NCBI RefSeq assembly: GCF_030867095.1
Contig: NC_081832.1
Location: 62,109,444-62,173,443, forward strand
DNA from: Alligator mississippiensis
Taxonomy: Eukaryota; Chordata; Crocodylia; Alligatoridae
Direction: 5' to 3'
Length of the DNA stretch: 64,000 bases
Part shown: one piece after another, positions 22,393 through 35,385 of the stretch
How the letters are laid out: every line of letters begins with the position of its first letter
Numbering within the stretch: position 1 is the first letter of the stretch
Notes under the pieces: generated by a model
The model's database searches: none
What the model saw: only the letters and a program-made list of their open reading frames with translations
Told to the model about the DNA's origin: nothing
Program-made: the position numbers and the translations under genes

Positions 22393-24254
22393 CTCCTCTG
22401 ACCAAAATAACATAGCGACAAACTCAGCCTGAGCTTTTTGGAGGTTTACTCAGGCCTCCCTTTTGGGTTGACAATTAAATTTCTCCTATTAAATGAACCA
22501 GCATAACTAGCCAGTCATCCCACCTTGTTGTGATCCATTCTTTGTGCCAGTTTGCTGGTACTTTGCTTCCTTGATTAGTAGTTTTCCTTATCAAATTTTT
22601 ATATAAATTCAGATTTTCATTTCTCCACATTCATAGTCTGAGTGCCCTATTTTGTGAACGTTCCTTGACTCTACCACTTGCTTTTTGCATGTGCAAAACA
22701 CACCGTATTGTTTCAAGTATAATTTGACCCTACATATAAGTCAACCCCACATTTTCCAGTTTGACTATAGGAAAAACAGCTTTTTCCATAAACATTCAAT
22801 TAGCAACCACAGATAAAGATCTTGGACTGCTGTTGCCCTCACAAAATCCCACAGGAGAATCACATAACTAAGGAAACACCACAAACGGGGGAAATGCACT
22901 AAAATATTAGAATAAAAATTTGACTGAAAATGTCTTATTTGGTATTTCTATTACACACACAAAAATACTGTAAGCACAAAATCAGGACTCCAGAGAATCT
23001 GATTATAGGTTGACACCATGTATAGCTTGATTTGAATATGATTTCTGCCATGCTTTTGGAGAGGGGAAAGGTAGACTACTCATAATCAGAACAATGCAGT
23101 CATTGTGAGATATGTTGACTAGATTCCCCAGAACTGTCTGGACACTCTGCTCATCCATATTTTTTACCACAGCTCCTGTGAGTGACTAAATATTCACATG
23201 AGCCCCTGAGAACAGCTCCCATTGGCCAAAGGCTATTTTCTGATTAGACCTGTACACTTCAAGAGATGCCTAGACAGATAATTTCCCTGGCATCCCCATC
23301 TAAGTGGCAGTCTGCTAATCAAATTACATATACTGTTGACATGCAAAATCCAGTGTTCCCAGAGTGCTTCTTTTTGTTATTTTGGTCTCCATGAATGCAC
23401 AGAACAAAGCTGGCCTCAGCAAATCTGTGGATGTGTTACAGAGAAAAGTCCCAGCATACTGTACCTATTGTGGAGGCTGAGGAATCTGTGATGCAATGTG
23501 ATGGCATATGTGACAGTGTGAGGGAAAGAGTGATTGCTCGGTAAAGCCTCAAGGAGTGTGATTAGATTACAGCCCAGCTGGCAGGGAGGCAAAACAAGCT
23601 ACTATTAATTTCAGAGCAGGGAGTAATCTTTATTTACTATTTGGCAGGGGAGACTCAGGTTTGCAGCAACAGGCAGTAGCAAACATTTGAGAAGTGGTCA
23701 GAAAGGCAGATCAGCACCTTGCTAGCTTTCTTGATGGCAGCTGCTTATATTTACAAATTGGTTTGTTGGAATAGAGAGGAAAAATGCACAGTTCACCAAT
23801 TAACAGTCCTCTCCTCCCCCCACTACCCTAGAGGAGATAGATTAACATCAAAGAAAACCACAGCTTTTTAAAGTGGTGTCTGTGGTTAGAAATCTACATA
23901 TCCCTCTGCTGGTGAAGTTAGCTAGTGGGAATAGATCCAGCAGCTGTCCCATGATTGAACACTCTGAGATTATGCTGCTCTGCCTGGTAGGTGTAGCTAC
24001 TATATTCTCACACGTTAACTATAACACTATGGACATGTGGTGATGCCTTCACATGGAGAAGCAGCAGCTTGGCTTTGATGACCAGCAAACAATATAAGAG
24101 ACTCTAATCTTGTGTCAGGCAAATGAGGCTTTTGGTTTCAGCTCATGGTATATCCAGGGTCACTGTTGACAATCCTGCATAATTGTTAAAAATAACACAA
24201 TTCTTACTTCCGTGTCACTAGAAGGAAATATCATCTGGTACTTACAGTAGGCTG
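22393..24254. other. Intergenic DNA, nothing recognised
   Basis: AT-rich sequence without supported exons or clear repeat ends. Confidence 0.3.
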
Positions 24255-24450
24255 GCTCTTTTGCAGATGTGGGCAAATCATTTAATCTATCTGTTCCTCA
24301 GTTCCCCATCAAAGGGAGCTAATATGACGTCTTTTGTCTGTCTTTGTCTATTTAATTTGTAAGCTCTTTGGCACAGTGAAAAAACTTCACAAGGGTTTTT
24401 ACAGTGCCTACCCAATGGACCTCCAGTTCTGATTAGGTCCTCTAAATTCT
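24255..24450 (+). mobile_element. MIR-type SINE
   Basis: GTGGGCAAATCATTTAATCT, then CTCAGTTCCCCATC, then TTTGTAAGCTCTTTGGCACA and TACAGTGCCTACCCAATGG follow the order of the MIR core and 3' tail (GGGCAAGTCACTT, CTCAGTTTCCCCATC, GTAAGCTCTTTGGGGCA). The copy is old and diverged. Confidence 0.65.
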
Positions 24451-27400
24451 GTTGTGATGCCAATCACAAACATGGCCAAATATTTCAACAAAAATATTCT
24501 GCAAAAGCTTTCTAGGTTTTTTTTTTTAACGAACATTTTCAGGTGGTCACTAACTGACTCACATTGTTGTCAACATTTAAAAAAAAAATTGAAATGCCGA
24601 TGCAAATGTTCATGACAAACTTTGTTTGCTTGCTGAACTGGTTGAAAACCAGCAACCAGTTTTCCCAAGCAATTCTGAACAGCTTTTTGCAAACTCCCAT
24701 TTGTCCACTAATACTAAGTGATGATAAAAGCTGAGAAAGAAGTTTTAAAACCTAATGGACTTTTCAGTAGTTTTGCTGTTTGTTTTTACATTTCACTCTG
24801 CCTCCCTAAAGTAGACAGACTAGCCTTTCCATTGCTTATCCACTAACTTATCAGTGCAGTGTTTCACCTGGAAATACCAGGTGGCCATCTTGAAATCCCA
24901 ATAGTAAGAGCCAAGATATTTTCATGGGAATTCACAGAGAGCTTTTCATTGATCATTTTGTTTAAATGTTAAGTATGGTTATAAAAAGACAAACCCTACA
25001 ATAAAAATGTTGGACCTAAAATTACTGGACCAAAAATTACTAGCCCTTTAAGAAAAAAAGGCAGGTCAAGAGTTTGCTTCATTGAGACCGTCCCGAGAAA
25101 TAACAGGAGGCCCACAGTGTTCCCCAGAGAGGCTATGCCTATCCCCACTTTAATCCTCTGAAGCCTTCTAGTCTAGAAGGCAGAGCTCCCCCCTCACTCA
25201 AATGCTTTCTTTCAGCATTTATCGCCTGATATACAGTCCACTGCCAGGCTACTTATTTGTGCCACCAGGCCAGACAGACATTCCCATTTTTCAAGGTTCT
25301 CCTCCAGACGTGTCAGGAGGAGAATCACTGGGAAAAGGAAAAGGAAAAACACTAGGAATGTTGCATGTGTTTTCACAGCAGTTCTTAGGACAACCTTTCT
25401 GACTATTGTGAATGGTGCGTGGACCAGACAAAAAGGAAAAAAAGGATTGCAGGATTCATTCCTTTATATTTGTTTGCAATTTCTTCTTGCAGGTCACTGG
25501 AGGTTGTGACTAGAATGTCATTTGCCTTCTGTCCGTCTCTCCTGGTTCTCACGTCCTCTGTGATATCTGAGCACTTGTGTTACTCTGTAGTTCTCCAACC
25601 CCACAGTTGAGGCCAGCGAGTGAGAAGTGAAGCTCTCCTTCCCTCCGAGGCTGCCAGCAGAGTGTTCTCAGCTTATTCCTTCCCCCTAGGGAAGATGCTT
25701 CTGCAGACCTCCTTGGCCCTGCCGACATAAGAAACTAATCTAAATTGGTGTAATTACACCCACTAAATCCAGTGGGGATCTTCACCTTTGTAACTGAAGC
25801 TCCAGTCTGGTTTGAGGGCCTGACTTTGTCTTTCCAGTCAAAGGTAAAGTTACTGCAGATAACATAAGTGACTAACACTGGGAATAGGGATGGAACTAGT
25901 AAATTTATGGTGGCACAAGGCAATGCCTATTCTGTTTCTACCCTTAGAGGCAAGTCTATCCCATTTGTTACATTGCACATACACATAGTACTTTGAAACC
26001 TGACTCAAGCCATACTCCGTAAGTCCGATTAGCAGCTGGATTTGGCTTCATGCTCATGTACGTATCAGAAAAGAATGATGTTCTGCATTTCTAAAGCCAC
26101 GTCAACTTCTGGAGACTTTGGCAGAAATTATCCCCAAACAGAAACCAGAGCAAAGGCTCCTTTCCAGGAATTCTGGTGCCAGATGACAAGTTTGAGCACA
26201 AGGGAAAGAAGAAAATGTCAAACACTTCTAGTCTAAAAACCCTGACGTTTTAAAAATGGCTTTATGGGCTGCTATGTGATTGGTTATTTTCAAATAATAG
26301 GACTAATAACTGTAGGAGATTTAGATATGTATCCTCCATTTAAATGAATGGAAGGGTTTTTTCCAAGAGACTTATACTCTAAAATCCTTAAACATTGTGT
26401 GTCAGTGACTCCAGATCAAATTTGTTCAGATTACAAATGAAAAGAGAGCCTTTACCTGACTGCCTGCCCTGTAAAAACTCAGACCAGGATCTGACAGACA
26501 GTGAATTTACAATGGTGATGAATTTGACTGGAGGATTTTCTTCTGCTTTCTGACAGGCAGGATAAAGCCAAGAAGGAAACAGCTTTCCAGTTCCAGGAGA
26601 AGATTTCAAGTTTTGAAATATTTTCCCATCCTGAATCAGGACAAACTTGCCTTTCCAAATAAATAATTGTTTTGGTCCCTCAAAATTGAGCTGCATTCAT
26701 TTAGAAAATGATGAAATGGTAGGTTTCAATAATTATGAATTTTTCTCCAAAACAGGAAATGCATTGAAAGACACTTTTGCTCACAATTTCAGTTTTTTTG
26801 AATCTACATTTTCAGTCAAAACATTTATGTCAAAATATTAGTGCCCGTCTCTAGTGCAGAGCCCACTAAAGGATTCGAGTCTGATGTATGGAAATCCAAT
26901 TAAGTAGCTCTACAGGATCTCAAGATAATTTCCTCTTTAAACTAAGTATTTTAGGACATTAGCTCTTTTAGGTATGGACTGTCTTCCTAAATTCTCTCTG
27001 TAATCTCAATTACATATAATCATTTTTAATTTTCTAGTCTAAACATTTAGCACCCCCTGCAATAAATAGCTGCATTTTATTGATGAATATTGTGACTTCT
27101 GGTTGTGTACAGCTTAGAACTTGTTTTGGGATGAAAGACGGTTGGCCATTATTGGTTTAGATGCCATTACTGGTTTAAATTAAGTAGTTCTACAGCTACT
27201 TATTTTTTCTGATTGTGGAAATGGAGGCTGAAGACAGAAGTAGCTATTTCATGAGTAGCTGTTCCCCCACTGTGCCCTGCAAAATCTACTACAAGAGTGT
27301 TTCAGGGTGGTCAAAAGAGAGACTGGGTGGGAGAACAGCCGCTATGTTTAGTATTATTGTTGTAGCTCGTGCTGGGGTAGCATTCGAGGACCAGTCAGGC

Positions 27401-27669
27401 ACCAGGACCAGGTGGTACCTAGCTCTGTACTAACGCAGAACAAAAATATGATCTCTGCCCAAAAGACCTAACATCCTTTTCTCTCCTCCTAGATCTACAT
27501 GCCAACCTCAGCAAGGTAATTTTGCTCACAACAAAGTGTGCACGTCCTCCGTTCTGCAATGTGGCCTGCCCCCTTAGTCAGTGGCCGGTGGAACAGTTTC
27601 TAGTAGTACAGCCTCAGATGACAGTAAATCCCTGACCACTTCTGCATTGGGATGGAGGGAGATAGCAAT
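24451..27669. other. Intergenic DNA, nothing recognised
   Basis: No supported gene. Short T and A runs are present (24518, 24580). Near 25735-25825 the words GTGTAATTACACCCACTAAA and CCAGTGGGGATC resemble a reptile hairpin repeat but ends are not clear. Confidence 0.3.
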
Positions 27670-28347
27670 TCATCCCCCATCCTGTGGGATAAATGAGGAC
27701 ATCTGGGGAGTCTCAACTCCTATTTCCCCCCTTCCCTTTGTGAAAGAATAATTCATATAGCAGAGTTGGCCTGCTATTATTAACAACGACCTCCCTGGAC
27801 TATTAAGGAGAATTGTTGGCCAAGTCCAGGAGGTGACAGCTTTCCCAGAAGACCAGCAACTGAAATATGAGGCCTTGAAGCAGAATGGCAGCAACAGGAC
27901 ATCTGTGATGGCAGACACTTGTATGCATTTTACAGAGGGAACCAGAGTTTTTGCTGTTTCCATCAGGGTGCCCACAATACTGTCAGTGGATTTATTTGTC
28001 ATTCCTTCCCCTTCTTGTCTGAAGCTGTGTCTGTCTTTCCAGTTGCAGGATCCTGAAGAATTTGAAATAATATTTGGGCAAAGTAACTCTGATGCATTCC
28101 CTTTCCCACTCTGTATGCTTCTTTGTAGAGCAATGTGCGGTACAATGTTGCCTTCAAGTGAAAGCAGAGTGGTACTGCAGGCTGGGGAGATCTTGAGACT
28201 CCAAGTGTCAGGAATGAAAGAATTTGAATTGGGAACTAAGACCAGAAAAGGCAGAGCTCTGGACCCGAGAGGGAGTCCATCAACCACAGAGAAATAGAGA
28301 TCCAAGAAAAGCACTGGCTTTTTATTAGTTTTAATAATCCCCACCAC
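27670..28347. other. Region open in both directions, coding status doubtful
   Basis: The minus strand has a 225-codon frame over the full span and the plus strand a 154-codon frame at 27833-28297. Neither shows a domain or a familiar protein, and both are Ser/Leu-rich without obvious codon logic. It may be chance or a decayed mobile or processed sequence. Confidence 0.25.
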
Positions 28348-30770
28348 AGTCCAAAATCTTTTGCAGGACAGTCTGAGATTAGAAACACTTGGGACTCCTC
28401 TTTAGTAACCGGCTGGGTGGCTTAAGGCTGGCTCTGAGAAGGGTTGGTGTGGTCAGGATGAGTCCAAGATGAATTTACTGTCCCACTGGCTCCCCTCCCC
28501 CCCCACTCAGAGCCCCAGCAGCCAGAGTGTGATGTAGTGACTCTTCCCAGCTCTTCTCTAATCTTGCACATTTTCACTGAAGATGTTTTTGTTTGTATTA
28601 ACGTCAGCTGTTTACAGAAGAAAGGAGAAAACGTTTCCTGGAATTCAGAGAAAAATGAATTTTGAAAGACTGTCACCCTGTTAATCAGCTGGAGTCATTC
28701 TGATTTTCTTTAATGCCTGGGTGTTGAAACTCTGAGCGGTAGGTGAGAGCCTGGTATTTTTTTTGGATGGATTATATTTCTCTTAAAAAAAAAAAAAAAG
28801 ACCTACTTCAGAATTACCGTAATGCTGCAAATTCATGGAGGTTGCCCTTTTGAGAAGTAGCTCTGTTTTGTGCAAGGGGCAGGTAGGCATTGAAATCCAG
28901 ACCTCTGGCCCTTTTTTTTGTGATTTTGAAGTCCTAGTTTTCTCTCCTTTGTTGCTGTGTGAAAAATGCAGAGAAGCAAAAGGGGGAAGCTGATTTGTTC
29001 TAGAAGGAGAAAGAGTGGAACTGGCTATATGCAAGTACAAGAATGAATGCATTAAAAAAGGGGTAACACTTTTGTTCCCTGGCCTCTTTCAGTTCTAGTA
29101 ACCTTTGGGGTTACTTGTAGCAATAAGTTTGAGAGAAGTGATTTTTAAGGCACAATATTATCAATTTGAAAAAAAAATCTTTTTATTATAATTTATTATA
29201 ATTACAGGGCGGATTTGGCCATGTCATTCGATTCTCACTTGCTCTAGAATGGCAAGGGAAAGATGCCTTGTCCTAGCATTTGTGGCAGAACAGGGGCCAT
29301 GTCTCACAGCCCCAGCTTTTTGGTTTCCTGTTGATGTCTCCCTCAGTTCAGGTTCAGATCTAATGAATTCTTGCTGGTTTTCTTTGCACTCCCAGAAACT
29401 CTTTGTATGCGACTGTATCTAACTGCAAGGTTTTTGGATACTGAAGGGAGGATTAAAGGCAAGTGCAGATTTTGGGAGCTGGGAAGGTTTGGTTGGAGAA
29501 GCAGGAGGGATTTCCCTTGTGGTGGGTGCACAAGCTTAGGGTAAGCAAGTCATCTGGGTAGATGACATATAGATATGGGGAAGGGTGACTATTAGTAAGT
29601 TGAAGGGGACCCCAGAACTATTTTTAGATTTTGTTTCAGGCCTTAAAATTCTTTCCCTAGACCTGAATTCTCTAGTGTTAATCAAATATCTTCATCACAT
29701 TATATTAACCTACTTTTTCTATTTGCAACCGTAGTTCAAGCTATGTAATGTTCATCAGGTTCACATTTTTATGTTTTTTTGCCTTGAGTAGTGCTTTCCC
29801 TTCTTCTGCTGCAAGATGGCATTGCAGAACAGGGAAATGAGTCACTCTGTATGGAGACGGATCAGCCTTGCAATAAATTTCACATAGTAAATACTACAGA
29901 AGTGATCAGATGGTTTTCTTACAAGCATTGTACTGTGGTTATTATACTTGTCAATGACAGTATGAGAAACTCTTAAAGGACAGCAGTGAAACTTGGGGGC
30001 GTGTGACATCTGTAATAATCATGTCACTTTCTGGCTACGTAAAGCTGCTTTCAAACCTGGTATAAATAGGTCCTTCCCTTACAGAAGTCTCTGAGCCAGA
30101 TTTATATCATGCCCTGGTATAAACCAGCAGGTAAATACAGGTGCTGCATGCTGGTCAGAAAATAAGTGTAACAGGCAGAGCTAGGTAATGAAAAATGAAG
30201 ATGGGGGAACAATCTTAAAGACACTGCAGAGCCTTGTCCTGGAACTTTTTATATCTACTGAGATGCAAACTTATCATGTTAGCAATGTATAATTGAATTG
30301 TGTAACATATGCCTGTCACTCACACAGCAAATTAATGCTAGACCTGGAGGGGTTCCCTCTTCTATGCAGTGTCCCCTTGCATTAGTTGCTCTTCAGCTGC
30401 TGCCCCTCTGATGGCAAGTCTGAGTTGTGTTGCTTAGAGAAAGCTGCTTTGGTGCACATCACACTGCTTTCCCACTTGCACCCACTTTCTGATCCATCTA
30501 TATTGTTGCTGAATTTGACCAGTGAAACCCAGCCCTGGGCTTGTTTGCCACCTAGACTATGCTAAAGCAGCAGGAGACATTCTGTTGGACAGCAATAAGT
30601 AGACCTGCTTAGGCAGTTATAGGAGAGTGGCTAGTGAATATTGATGGCCCTGGGGCAGATTAAAAGTTGCATCTACTTGTGCATGGTATCATTGTTTCTG
30701 CTTGCTTAGTAAAACTCAGCAGATCCTCATTGTTAAGAGGCTCCAACATTATTGTTCACTCTTAACCGTG
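28348..30770. other. Intergenic DNA, nothing recognised
   Basis: Ordinary intergenic sequence with poly-A near 28785-28799. No exon or repeat termini are supported. Confidence 0.3.
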
Positions 30771-30771
30771 T

Positions 30772-31104
30772 TTCTCAGGGTGTGCCTGGTCTGCACTTGG
30801 ACGGTGTGAGTGTACAGGTAGGCACACCCCTACTACCTTTGATGTAGATAGCTCAGGGAACAATAGCAGTTGACAGGGTGGCATGGGCTTTAGCATGTGC
30901 TAGTGCCAAAAATGGATCAAGGGTCCCCAGACAACTTTTACAGCCTGCACTGTCATCCATGTTTCCTTATCTTTGCACTCGCATCCACGTTTCCTTATAT
31001 TCACTGCACTATTAGCCATGATAGCTGGAAGGAAGGTAGCTGGGATATGCCTACCAGTGGTGAATTACATCTCCAGTTGCAATTTAGACATACCCAGAGC
31101 CCTT
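30772..31104. mobile_element. Possible MITE
   Basis: GTGTGCCTGGTCTGCACTTG at the left and TTTAGACATACCCAGAGCCC at the right are roughly inverted. The interior words CACACCCCTACTACCTTTGA and CAGGGAACAATAGCAG recall a MITE type common in turtles and crocodilians. Boundaries are approximate. Confidence 0.35.
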
Positions 31105-32264
31105 CACAGCATGCTCAGGCTGCAGTGCACTGGCAAGGGTTGAATAGATTAATGTAAATAAATTATTTAAATCACTATATTTATTTATTTATTTAATTAA
31201 TCTTCTTTTGTATTGGTATTTTCCTAGTCATTTGTTTAAAGCCGGGATGATTCTGATTGGCTGCTAACCATCAAAATGTTGAATTGCAACTAAGAATAGC
31301 ACTTCCAGTACATGTACTGTAGTGTTGCTACTCAGAAGGTTACACATGTATCTATCCTAAAGTATTAAAAAAAAAAAAATCACATAGCTCAGCTTATATT
31401 TTTTCAGACCCTTCATTTGAATTATGTTAGAAAATGCCAAATGCCAGGTTCCATCTTTGCTAGATGATTAATTTTTACTTATGATTTGTGCCCAGCTTGA
31501 ACTGGATGGGAATTGGAATTAAAATGAACAGAAACAGCATTTAATGTTTTTATCATTTTTTACAATCTTAAATATACTGCATACATTGTTTTTCCTATGT
31601 CAGCTCATCAACAAATGTTTTATATTCAGAACTAATATATTAAGACATGGAGGATTTATATGTAATTAGGGAGCTTAACTAAGTGTTTCTAATCACCATG
31701 TTCTTCAAGATTTTAGTAGTAGTAGATCTCATCCTCTCACAGACTGTTACAGGAAAACAAGCTTTTCTGCTTTTCCAATTTCCAATTGCTTTCTTAACTT
31801 TGAAAGTATTAGTCATTGATGAAAACTCGTTGAATAAAATGAGATACAGAGAGAATAATTTCTTCATCTGCGGAAAGGTCTATGGATATTTCTGTCCAAG
31901 ACTGACGGAGGACTGTAAGAGACTGTTTCCAGGTGTTCCGGCCATGACTTTCCCTTTGTCAGCAAGCATATTTTGCTGTTATCATTATTCCCCTCTCTGC
32001 TTCTACTCTATTATGGTTCTGGGCACTGAAGACTGCATGACTGTGCTATACTGGCTCTGGAAAATAGGGATTTTGCCTCTGTACGGTATTTTTTTCCACA
32101 CTTCTGGAGTTGCAGAAACCCTTTGGTGGAGATCTAGACCCATTCAGGGAGAGGGAGATTGGTGTCTGCCTCTTAAAATTCCTGTGGGATTAGTGCTCTG
32201 AAGTGAGTAGAGGTGGATTTAATTCTAATTTTCTGTGGTTACCCACCTCGCTGCTGACACCTTT
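31105..32264. other. AT-rich intergenic DNA
   Basis: A 172-codon plus-strand frame at 31683-32201 has no domain and an AT-rich chance composition. It is not called as a gene. Confidence 0.3.
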
Positions 32265-32480
32265 TGAGAAAGGATTCTTCTCTGTCCAGGCAGCTTCTGT
32301 CCTGCATTCCTTTTTCTTTTCCTCTTCCTCTCTGCCTCCTCAGTTCCCTCCTTTCTGTCTTCTGCCAATCATGTTAACTTGATCTCTTTCTTTTCTTCTT
32401 TTCTGTTTTCATCTCTTTCTCTCTCCCTTCCTCCATCCTTTTCTTTGCAGTTTTTCTCCCCTACACTTTCCTCTTTCTAC
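32265..32480 (+). repeat. Polypyrimidine-rich tract
   Basis: About 200 bp are dominated by CT, CTT and CTTT runs on the plus strand, with few purines. The block looks like a decayed (CTTT)n/(CT)n low-complexity region. Confidence 0.6.
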
Positions 32481-32929
32481 CTCTGGGAGCTGGAATCCAG
32501 GGAAATAACATTGCTATGAGAATCTGTCTGCTTACCTACAATTAGCAACCCAACTGAAATCTTTCATCTGGGCCAAGCTTCCTTATCATTGCAACTTATT
32601 GAAAAACGAAGTTCACAGATACCAGTCAGACAGATACTATGATTCCCCTCTGTTTTTCAAGTTGCTAGGATTTCTCCTCTGCTCCATTCTTCATATGATT
32701 AGCTTTGCATCTCTCCTGTTTAGCTGTGCTGCTCAGATGCAAAGCAGGCACTGAGGCTTTTCAAAGGGACAACTGTGGAGCCACTATTGCCACTAGGTCA
32801 CATGCACCTGGTGTGAGAAACAACAGGAATTTATGAAGCAGTGACTACTTGGTTCCACATATTTCTGTATTTCAAAACTAGAATTAAAAAGAGACATCAG
32901 TCCCAGTGGTCTTTTGGTCTCTAGGGCTA

Positions 32930-35143
32930 GGGACAGACATTCAGAAAGCCTGAGCCTAAATTGATTCAATCTTTGCAGGTTAGTTTAACCTGCCTATTTG
33001 AACCAGTTTGCAACTGTATAGACATTCCCTCTAGACTAAGAAAATGCAGGCACATGCCTGCAGTGGCTCAGGCTAAAAGCTGGGGAGTGCTAGAGCAGCC
33101 CTCCCTTCTTTTTCACACTGCTGAGCTGAGGGGGTGGGGTGTGGCCAGGCCCCAGCAGGACGCTCTGATTAGGGAAGGGTTTAAATCCCCACCCTGGCCT
33201 GCTGTGTCAGGGGGCCTACTCAAAACTGATCACAATGTCAGCATGCCCACCTGCCTAGGGCAGTCCACTCACCTGCCTCGCCTTTGATGAAACCAATTAG
33301 ATGTTAACGAGGTGAGAGGCTGCCCATTTTAATGCCTGATGCCAAAGGCATAATACATCACTCCAACCTCCCCTTTACCATGTCATATGCCTCACAGATG
33401 GCATCCAAAAAAAAAAAAATCACTAAACTATCCTCTATTCCTCCCCCAGCTCCCTTGCTGAGCCATACCACTCAGCCTCTCACTAAAACTCAGCTTCAGG
33501 CATCTGGAGACTTACCTTGGCCATTACACTCCCTCACTGGGGCCTCAACTCATGCCCCCTCACAGGGGCTTACATCAGTAAACTATTGGGGCTGGCCTAT
33601 GCGCAGCCCTTCAGATCACATAGACCTTACTCTATGCTGTCATGCACAGCCCTTCAGACTGCCTCTGCAAACCCTACTCTGTGTGGCCTACTACACACAA
33701 TATGCCCCCTCACTGGGGCCATCACCTTGCTGCCTCACTGGAGCTATGGGGCCTTATACCCTGCAGGCCTCAGGTGTCTCTGTAGATGTGCCTGGACCCC
33801 ACTCTTGGCCCATGGCCCACTCAGGCCTCAGGACCCACTGAGTGGGCCTGGGCCCCTGTGCTTTTCTCTCAGGGTGTGCTCCCCTAGCCTTTCCCCTCCA
33901 TAGGGTCACCTGCAAGGCAGTGAGGGATGAGGCTCTCTGGTGCCCCATACTCACCCTTCACTGGGCAGGCACAGGTGTGGCATTTCCTGGAAACTACACT
34001 GCCATAAGCAGCCCCACCACACCATCCAAACCCAGCAGGGTATAGTTTTAGGTTATTCCCCAGGACCAGGAACCTCCTCCATCCCCATAGTTCCTGCCTT
34101 GTACCTCCAGATGTTCTGAGAGCAGCAGCTCCAGTTGTGCTCCAGCTGCTTGCAGCCACTGTTGGCTCTACTGCTCAGAGCCTGCTCATATTCCCTAGCA
34201 GCTAGGCCCTCCTTCCAATCAGGCAGCCTCCTGCCAGCCATGTGATCCTCCTGACTGGCAGTGCAGTCTGCTGCCTGCTCTGGCCCTTAAAGTGGCAGGC
34301 AATAAAAGTGCTCTGCCACACCGGCACAATCGTAGGCTATTCCCTGCTTGCTGCTCAAGGGGTGGGAGTGTTGCTAGACCCCAGCTCCTGGCTAGCACTG
34401 AGGCAAAGGTGGGGTGTGCAGCGCATGTATCTGTTGGTGATACTGACCTTCCAATCTCCCTCTCCCCTAGTTTTTCATACTGTCTGTAAACCTGACATGA
34501 GAGGGAGCCAGCAGGGAGCTGATAACACAGCATTTATCAGTCCATCAACAGAACAAAAGCCTCTCTCATTAGTTCAAGCTCTTCTTAAACAGCTTTTTCC
34601 AAGGAAGGAACAGAGGGACATTACCATCTGACCTGTTGATTAGCTCCAAAAAGCCCTAAGTGGACACTGTTCTGTCTGCCTGTCCCAGTGAAATTGGAGA
34701 CACATACAGACACCTCTCAGCATTAGTTAGCATACCACATGCTGGCTAGGTTTGTGGGTCTGGGGTCCGTGCTGTGGGAGATGGAAGGGAGGGAGAGGGG
34801 GATCCCTGCTTGAGCAGTGAGCAGCGAGGGTGGGGGACAGGGGGGAACCCAGGCAGACCCTGCTGTACCTGCAGTCTCTGCCAGAGATCTGGCTAGGGAG
34901 CGGGGGGCAGGGCTCCCTGGAGCAGAGAGCACAGCCTAGGGCTGCAAAGCATCTGGGATGCTGGAGGACTCTTGTTTAAGTTAAACTAGGAAGGGGTCTG
35001 GGACAGACATTGCATAAACTGGTTTGAGCCATCCAGGTTTCTCTTAAATCAGTTTCAGCTATTTTGAAGCTGGTTTATGTGCACTGAACTTATGCTCTGT
35101 TACAGGTTTAAACCAGTTTCTGATCACTTAAAGCAGTTTATAT
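32930..35143 (-). mobile_element. Non-autonomous DNA transposon, copy B (inverted relative of copy A)
   Basis: Its left end (GGGACAGACATTCAGAAAGC) is the reverse complement of the right end of copy A, and its right part (32-kb side inverted) contains the inner terminus GGGACAGACAT at 35000-35010 plus the AAACCAGTTT hairpin. Homology to copy A also covers the segment near 34520-34740 (TAGTTCAAGCTCTTCTT, GATTAGCTCCAAAAAGC, CCTCTCAGCATTAG). It carries about 1.3 kb (33180-34500) absent from copy A, with no recognisable transposase. The last hairpin arm is cut off at about 35143. Open frames inside (33332-33841, 34242-34631) are noncoding filler. Confidence 0.65.
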
Positions 35144-35164
35144 GGGTATTGAGCAATATTAGCA

Positions 35165-35385
35165 CTGTTAGGCATGGAAACACACACATGTGGTTTACAA
35201 GAAAACCCAGAGATTCCAAGTGGGAACCCAGGGTGCCAAACACATTCCAGCCTGTCGTGGTCTTTCTGAGTTCTTTGCAACAGAAGAGTTGCTCTATTTT
35301 TCTGTAGTCAAGAAATGAGTGAAAGCTAGGCACTAGCATTTTCTGAGGAGTGCCAGTTGTCTCCAGACCAATTTCACCACTGCAT
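35165..35385 (+). mobile_element. hAT-type element, diverged copy of the 59820 family
   Basis: CAGCCTGTCGTGGTCTTTCT, then CAACAGAAGAGTTGCT, TTTTTCTGTAGTCAA and TGAGTGAAAGCTA line up in order with the element at 59820-60066. The ends are degraded; the right end may be CACCACTG at 35378-35385. It abuts the cut end of transposon copy B. Confidence 0.55.

Noticed and set aside
31683-32201. 172-codon plus-strand frame as a gene
   Set aside because: It has no domain or splice context and a chance AT-rich composition.
33332-34631. Open frames of 100-170 codons as transposase remnants
   Set aside because: They lie in the extra segment of transposon copy B, but the predicted peptides show no transposase-like motif.
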